From Dictyobacter alpinus (GTDB lineage: Bacteria; Chloroflexota; Ktedonobacteria; Ktedonobacterales; Ktedonobacteraceae): a DNA stretch of 64,000 bases. The notes under the pieces were generated by a model that was given only the letters and a program-made list of their open reading frames with translations, was not told where the DNA came from and ran no database searches. Positions 60,553 through 64,000 of this stretch are shown piece by piece. The stretch lies in the NCBI RefSeq assembly GCF_003967575.1, contig NZ_BIFT01000002.1, positions 1,550,001 to 1,614,000 on the forward strand, written 5' to 3'. The translations under genes were made by a program, and so were the position numbers. Numbering within the stretch: position 1 is the first letter of the stretch; every line of letters begins with the position of its first letter.

Positions 60553-61569
60553 CTACAAATTGAAACCAAAGGATGCAGCACCAATCAAACCAACTTTACT
60601 ATTTAAAACAACATAAATAGGAAAGTCTTTAAGCATCTCGGCAAAACGCCCCTTACTTGTGAAGGCGCGCAAAAATTCTGGATCCTCCAGGAAAGGCAGC
60701 ATACGTGGAGGCAGACCACCACCCAGATAAATCCCCCCCGTCGCCAATGTTTTCAAGGCCATGTTGCCAGCTTCAGCCCCCAGAATAGATGCAAAAGCTT
60801 TAACTGTAGCCACACAAATTGGCTCCTGTTCATGAGAACCCGCCAAGCCGTCCGTAGAAGTTCCCATGGCCCCCTGCACGATCAAAGGAGTTATATCCTT
60901 TGTCTGCGCCATCTTATCCCTTAACCACGCGGGCTCATCAAACATGCCCGAAGTTTTCACGTATGCATAAATATTAGGAAGGCCAATACCCGAACAAACA
61001 TGTTCATAGCTCACATGCGGCATACGTTCAAGTAAATAGATCAACATGCCAATTTCAAAAGCGTTGGTGGGAGCAAAATCCACATGCCCACCTTCAGATG
61101 GATGAACCCGATAGTGAGCACCATCCCAGGTCAAAGTCGCCTCACCCAAACCGGTACCAGGAGAAACAACAGCCAGTGTCCCATGGCTCGCAGGCTTACC
61201 AGCATTCAATATATGCAGGTCCGTCGAACGAAGAAGAGGAATAGCCGTAGCCATCGCCGCCAGATCATTTAGCAGAGTCACCGAAGGGATATTTAATGTC
61301 TGCTCTAGCTGCTTCTCCTCCATACGCCATGGAAGATTGGTGATTTTTGCCTTTCCCGCTACTACTGGTCCTGCAACACCAAAGACCGCACGCTCAATTT
61401 TAATATCAGACAGATCCACCTGCTTGATAAAATCATGGACTAATGCAGCCAGCGTAGCATACTGAGCACTAGGCAACTTTGCTTCGCGCAGCGGTGTACG
61501 AAGGTCATCCTTCGAGGCGTATAAAGCCAGATTGGTTTTGGTTCCTCCAATGTCACCAGCCAGTAACAT
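60553..61569 (-). CDS. glk: Glucokinase
   Basis: A 338-residue bacterial glucokinase of the Glk (COG0837) type. The phosphate loop is LLAGDIGGTKTNLALY at the N-terminus; AVFGVAGPV, TLLNDLAAMATAIP (catalytic Asp), VSPGTGLGEATL and the glucose-contacting SEGGHVDFAP with CSGIGLPNIY follow. It converts glucose to glucose 6-phosphate with ATP. The zinc-binding CXCG motif of ROK kinases is absent, as expected for this type. The ATG used is 32 codons inside the open frame because the family begins exactly there and AAAGG precedes it. Confidence 0.9.
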   Translation of the reverse strand: MLLAGDIGGTKTNLALYASKDDLRTPLREAKLPSAQYATLAALVHDFIKQVDLSDIKIERAVFGVAGPVVAGKAKITNLPWRMEEKQLEQTLNIPSVTLLNDLAAMATAIPLLRSTDLHILNAGKPASHGTLAVVSPGTGLGEATLTWDGAHYRVHPSEGGHVDFAPTNAFEIGMLIYLLERMPHVSYEHVCSGIGLPNIYAYVKTSGMFDEPAWLRDKMAQTKDITPLIVQGAMGTSTDGLAGSHEQEPICVATVKAFASILGAEAGNMALKTLATGGIYLGGGLPPRMLPFLEDPEFLRAFTSKGRFAEMLKDFPIYVVLNSKVGLIGAASFGFNL

Positions 61570-61850
61570 GGTTAAGCTCAACCTTTCAATTAATACTGTG
61601 CAACCAGAACACTTTATTTTCACAGTCAGCGACAAAAAAAAAGGTCTCGTCACATTTAAATTCAAGCGCGACTAAATATTGACAAAGCACCATATTTAGT
61701 CGTCTGATAAGCATCAGGTACAAAAAAATAATAGTCAAATTTACGCCTGCTAACCTCTATTACAATTCAGATCAGCAATCGTTTAACATATCAACCAAAT
61801 AATACCACACTATCCGCAGGAAAATTCGAGAAAAACAACAAAAGGGAAAG
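61570..61850. other. Upstream region of glk
   Basis: Minus-strand promoter region of glk and 3' end of the next gene. No repeat or terminator stronger than a few base pairs seen. Confidence 0.3.
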
Positions 61851-62786
61851 CTAATCAAAGATATCACTCCTGCTGTAAACAAAATAGCTCACTGCAATCA
61901 AAATCGCACAATAGGCAACAGTCAAGAAGATTTGCCAGGGCAACTCGCTTAAAGAGGCGATTGGCTGTCCTACAATCACGGCTGTACTATAACTATTCAG
62001 TGTATTGGTGACCACACCTGGAAGATTGCTAACAAAGGACACGATAGCATTTCCAACGGTCACACTCAGTCCTCCCACCAGACTAAAAAGGATGGTCGTC
62101 GCCAGGAACTCGACAAAAACATACCCGATCGAGAAGGCGATACCAGCCAGGACTGAACGGCCAATAGTGGCGGCCAGTACCGCAATCAGCATATAGAGAA
62201 AGTAACGTACTGATTGTGTTAACCAGGTTAAAACAACGCCCAGCCAGCCATTTAGAGGCAACAAGGTGGGCGCAATCCCAAACAAAGGACCAATCAGCAT
62301 ACCCAACAGGATTGAGAGTAAAATGGCTATCCCTACAAATCCCAGTACGAGCAGGCTCAGAGCAAGTACCTGGGCAGTAAAAACCTGGGCACGACTCAAT
62401 CCGCGTGTCAGCATTTGCCGATGTAAGCCATAGCCATAATCACCACCTATCAGCGCGCCAGCAATAATACACAAAAAGATCGGAGCGAGTAAACCCAGAT
62501 AACCCAGCATAAACTGTAAAGAGCCGGGAAAGACCAGAGCCATAATTGGATCGGCCCCAATGGTAGGTCCATGGTTATTACCAAGGAGAATATGCGAGAG
62601 AATAGTTATCAGCAATAATAGGGCATAGCCCCCAAAAAAAATACCCAGCAATATGCGCGTCATTAAGCGCCGCCGCAAATGATACAGATTCCATAGCACC
62701 AGTTGCCAGGTCTGGGCAAACCAACCATGCGTATAAAATTCAGAGTTTGATTTATCCAGTACAGGAGCAGACATATGTTGCGACAT
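61851..62786 (-). CDS. ABC-2-type transporter permease
   Basis: A 311-residue permease with six hydrophobic helices and a 40-residue cytoplasmic N-terminus ending QLVLWNLYHLRRRLMTRILLG (seen in segments). The segment GGDYGYGLHRQMLTRGLSRAQVF after helix 2 is the typical ABC-2 coupling region (cf. BcrB/NatB). It needs an ATP-binding partner, and none is encoded in the window on either side. The start ATG follows GGGAGG by 9 nt; the frame also includes the preceding TTG. Substrate unknown. Confidence 0.8.
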   Translation of the reverse strand: MSQHMSAPVLDKSNSEFYTHGWFAQTWQLVLWNLYHLRRRLMTRILLGIFFGGYALLLLITILSHILLGNNHGPTIGADPIMALVFPGSLQFMLGYLGLLAPIFLCIIAGALIGGDYGYGLHRQMLTRGLSRAQVFTAQVLALSLLVLGFVGIAILLSILLGMLIGPLFGIAPTLLPLNGWLGVVLTWLTQSVRYFLYMLIAVLAATIGRSVLAGIAFSIGYVFVEFLATTILFSLVGGLSVTVGNAIVSFVSNLPGVVTNTLNSYSTAVIVGQPIASLSELPWQIFLTVAYCAILIAVSYFVYSRSDIFD

Positions 62787-62944
62787 CAAGTTTACCCTCC
62801 CACTATAAAGAGAAATGCAAACGCTCTCCGATTACGTTTCCCGACACCAGCATTCAACATACAGGCCTGAAATTCAGTGTACATCAAGAGAAAGGTATCC
62901 AACATCGTCCAAAAGAATGACCCAGGACTTTTTAATTTTCCTCT

Positions 62945-63029
62945 TCCTGGCGCCTACGGCGCCGGAGTCTGGTGTGGTGTGTGTTCTGTGGGCGGCCGCA
63001 GCCGCCCACAGAACACACACCACACCAGA
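62945..63029. repeat. Palindromic element upstream of the 5S gene
   Basis: A GGCGCC-TAC-GGCGCC hairpin (62949-62963) is followed by 29-bp perfect arms (62968-62996 and 63001-63029) with a 4-nt loop. Same composite type as the other dispersed palindromes. It lies between the ABC permease start and the 5S promoter. Confidence 0.82.
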
Positions 63030-63104
63030 AATACTCTGTATATGATTTGCCTGACAGTTACTCCCGGCTGAAAATGAAAAAGCCCTGAGAATGACCTGCA
63101 GCTA

Positions 63105-63133
63105 TTGACAAAGCAGTAAAGGTAGAGTATTAT
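63105..63133 (+). promoter_or_regulatory. Promoter of the 5S rRNA gene
   Basis: TTGACA (63105-63110) and TATTAT (63128-63133) are 17 bp apart. The predicted start is near 63140, about 30 nt before the 5S sequence. Confidence 0.75.
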
Positions 63134-63151
63134 TAGTCCTGTTGAAGAAAC

Positions 63152-63169
63152 CACCTGCATATGCAGGTG
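63152..63169 (+). other. Palindrome in the 5S precursor leader
   Basis: CACCTGCATATGCAGGTG is a perfect 18-bp palindrome directly before the mature 5S region; it may guide processing of the precursor. Confidence 0.45.
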
Positions 63170-63276
63170 AGCTGGTGACTTTAGCGAAGAGGGTACACCC
63201 GTTCCCATCCCGAACACGGTAGTTAAGCTCTTCCTCCCCGATGATACTGCGTGGGAAAATAGGAAGTCGCCGTCTC
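63169..63276 (+). rRNA. rrf: 5S ribosomal RNA, stand-alone
   Basis: The core is unmistakable: CCCGTTCCCATCCCGAACAC, then GGTAGTTAAGCTCTTC, GATGATACTGC and the loop E/helix IV region GGGAAAATAGGAAGTCGCCG. The 5' TGGTGAC pairs with 3' GTCGCCG as helix I, with GAG/CTC extending it. The ends are approximate to a few bases. It has its own sigma-A-type promoter and its own terminator and no 16S or 23S gene lies within 60 kb upstream in this window, so it is a separate transcription unit. Confidence 0.93.
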
Positions 63277-63301
63277 ACCCGCCTACGTGGGTGGTTTTTT
63301 T
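63276..63301 (+). terminator. Intrinsic terminator of the 5S gene
   Basis: CACCC (63276-63280) and GGGTG (63289-63293) close a short stem followed by GT and seven T. Confidence 0.8.
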
Positions 63302-63361
63302 ATACTGCAAGAGAAAGATTATTCAGCCACAAGCACAATTCGCCAGCGTTATCTACAAAAA

Positions 63362-63742
63362 TCACTGCAATAGTTTTGTAATAGTATCCAGTACGGTAAT
63401 CACATCAAATGGCTTGCCCAGATGAGAAGTACAACCAGCCGCATACGCTCGCTCTTGATCAGATTGAGAAACATGGGCAGTCACCGCTACAATTGGGGTC
63501 TCACGGAATGCTACAGTTTTACGCAGAGACGTCACGGCCTCCCAGCCACTCATACCAGGCAAAGACATATCCATTAAAATAAGATCTGGCTGATTAATGT
63601 TAGCCTGCTCAATGGCCTGTGAACCATTTTCAGCAAAAAATAGCTCATACGCGCCCTCTTCCTCAAGAATTTGTTGCAGCAATTCGCGCATATCTTCACT
63701 ATCATCAACTATTAAAATACGTTTTTTAGATCTTTGCTCCAT
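63362..63742 (-). CDS. Single-domain response regulator
   Basis: A 126-residue stand-alone receiver domain. The acidic pocket is DD13-14, the phospho-acceptor D58 in LILMDMSLPG, the switch Thr in VAVTAH and the conserved Lys K110 in LGKPFD. It has no output domain. ATG behind AAGGA. It begins 36 bp after the stop of another receiver-like gene that runs off the window, so the two are probably part of a signalling operon with a kinase further upstream. Confidence 0.9.
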   Translation of the reverse strand: MEQRSKKRILIVDDSEDMRELLQQILEEEGAYELFFAENGSQAIEQANINQPDLILMDMSLPGMSGWEAVTSLRKTVAFRETPIVAVTAHVSQSDQERAYAAGCTSHLGKPFDVITVLDTITKLLQ

Positions 63743-63778
63743 ATAATTTTCCTTCTAAAGGTCCTACGTCTTATTTCT

Positions 63779-64000
63779 TTAGCCCTCATCCAATTGAGGA
63801 TTGGGAGGTGTGATAGCTACATTTTGCTCAACAACAGATTTTATATGCTCACCTAAAAATCTGCTGTCATTAGCATGCACCAACATCATCAACATATCTG
63901 GTCGAGCCTGCTCAATAATCTGCAGCACATCCTGACTATCAGAGGTTTTTTGAACGACATAGCCAATTTTATTTTGTAGCTTTTCAACGAGCAGATGAAT
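63779..64000 (-). CDS. Receiver-like protein, 3' part (partial)
   Basis: The frame is open from the right edge to TAA at 63781-63779, giving the last 73 residues. The segment LVEKLQNKIGYVVQKTSDSQ followed by DVLQIIEQARPDMLMMLVHA has the helix-strand-helix spacing of a response-regulator receiver with the phospho-Asp position apparently occupied by another residue (LMMLVH). It then ends in a polar Pro/Asn-rich tail. The start lies outside the window. The gene precedes the single-domain regulator in the same direction. Confidence 0.6.
   Translation of the reverse strand: MHLLVEKLQNKIGYVVQKTSDSQDVLQIIEQARPDMLMMLVHANDSRFLGEHIKSVVEQNVAITPPNPQLDEG

Noticed and set aside
60325..60563. Open frames of 60-65 codons on both strands
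   Set aside because: They run across the two palindromes and read much the same on each strand because the DNA is self-complementary; no ribosome binding sites.

Overview
The window looks like part of a chromosome from a Chloroflexota bacterium of the class Ktedonobacteria. This is an inference. It rests on balanced base composition, regularly sized genes with Shine-Dalgarno sites, very long perfect hairpins used as terminators, F420-type oxidoreductases, Ser/Thr-kinase-like and WD40 membrane proteins, zinc-ribbon membrane proteins, a polyprenol-phosphomannose-type mannosyltransferase, and no outer-membrane genes. It holds about 57 protein genes or gene fragments and one 5S rRNA gene. No tRNA, transposase, phage gene or CRISPR array was seen.

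Layout. 1-5.1 kb: the end of an unknown gene, a two-domain methyltransferase, a nitrilase-family amidase, a zinc-type dehydrogenase and an animal-type haem peroxidase. 5.3-6.6 kb: a CHAT protease-TIR fusion behind a consensus promoter and a 76-bp palindromic leader. 6.8-12.2 kb: FetA/FetB-type ABC transporter, a 14-helix drug exporter with a readable promoter and paired direct repeats, and a GT-C mannosyltransferase. 13.1-16.9 kb: a response regulator, a zinc-ribbon membrane protein, a DUF4349 lipoprotein and a luciferase-like oxidoreductase. 17-22.6 kb: an ECF sigma factor with a cysteine-rich tail, a LacI regulator, a GlcNAc-1-P transferase, a TPR protein and a bPH-like two-gene unit. 22.7-29.9 kb: a desaturase, a WD40 protein, a His/Cys repeat peptide with a Gly-Gly leader, a SUKH protein, a DUF998 remnant, and a methyltransferase divergent from a TetR regulator. 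30.9-47.4 kb: an L,D-transpeptidase, CocE hydrolase, polyol dehydrogenase, His-rich secreted protein, ADP-ribosylglycohydrolase, ComB phosphatase, sugar kinase, YitJ-type homocysteine methyltransferase/MTHFR, GNAT, F420-type reductase, pentapeptide protein and P1 peptidase. 47.5-52.6 kb: a pseudokinase-Rieske fusion divergent from a signal peptidase I homologue that lacks its catalytic dyad, then two unequal hemE copies. 52.9-58.1 kb: twin secreted propeller-like proteins and a third surface protein. 58.4-64 kb: ThuA, an aldo/keto reductase, glucokinase, an ABC-2 permease, a stand-alone 5S rRNA gene with its own promoter and terminator, and two receiver-domain genes.

Two points stand out. First, small non-coding palindromic elements are scattered through the intergenic DNA. 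They fall into at least two families with terminal inverted repeats, one of them TA-flanked like IS630/mariner MITEs. Sequence differences between copies are mirrored in both arms, and one copy supplies the stop codon of a gene. Second, there is a cluster of catalytically degenerate homologues (pseudokinase-Rieske, pseudo-signal peptidase, an altered HemE) within 5 kb. The CHAT-TIR gene and the His/Cys repeat peptide are the best candidates for undescribed biology outside that cluster.
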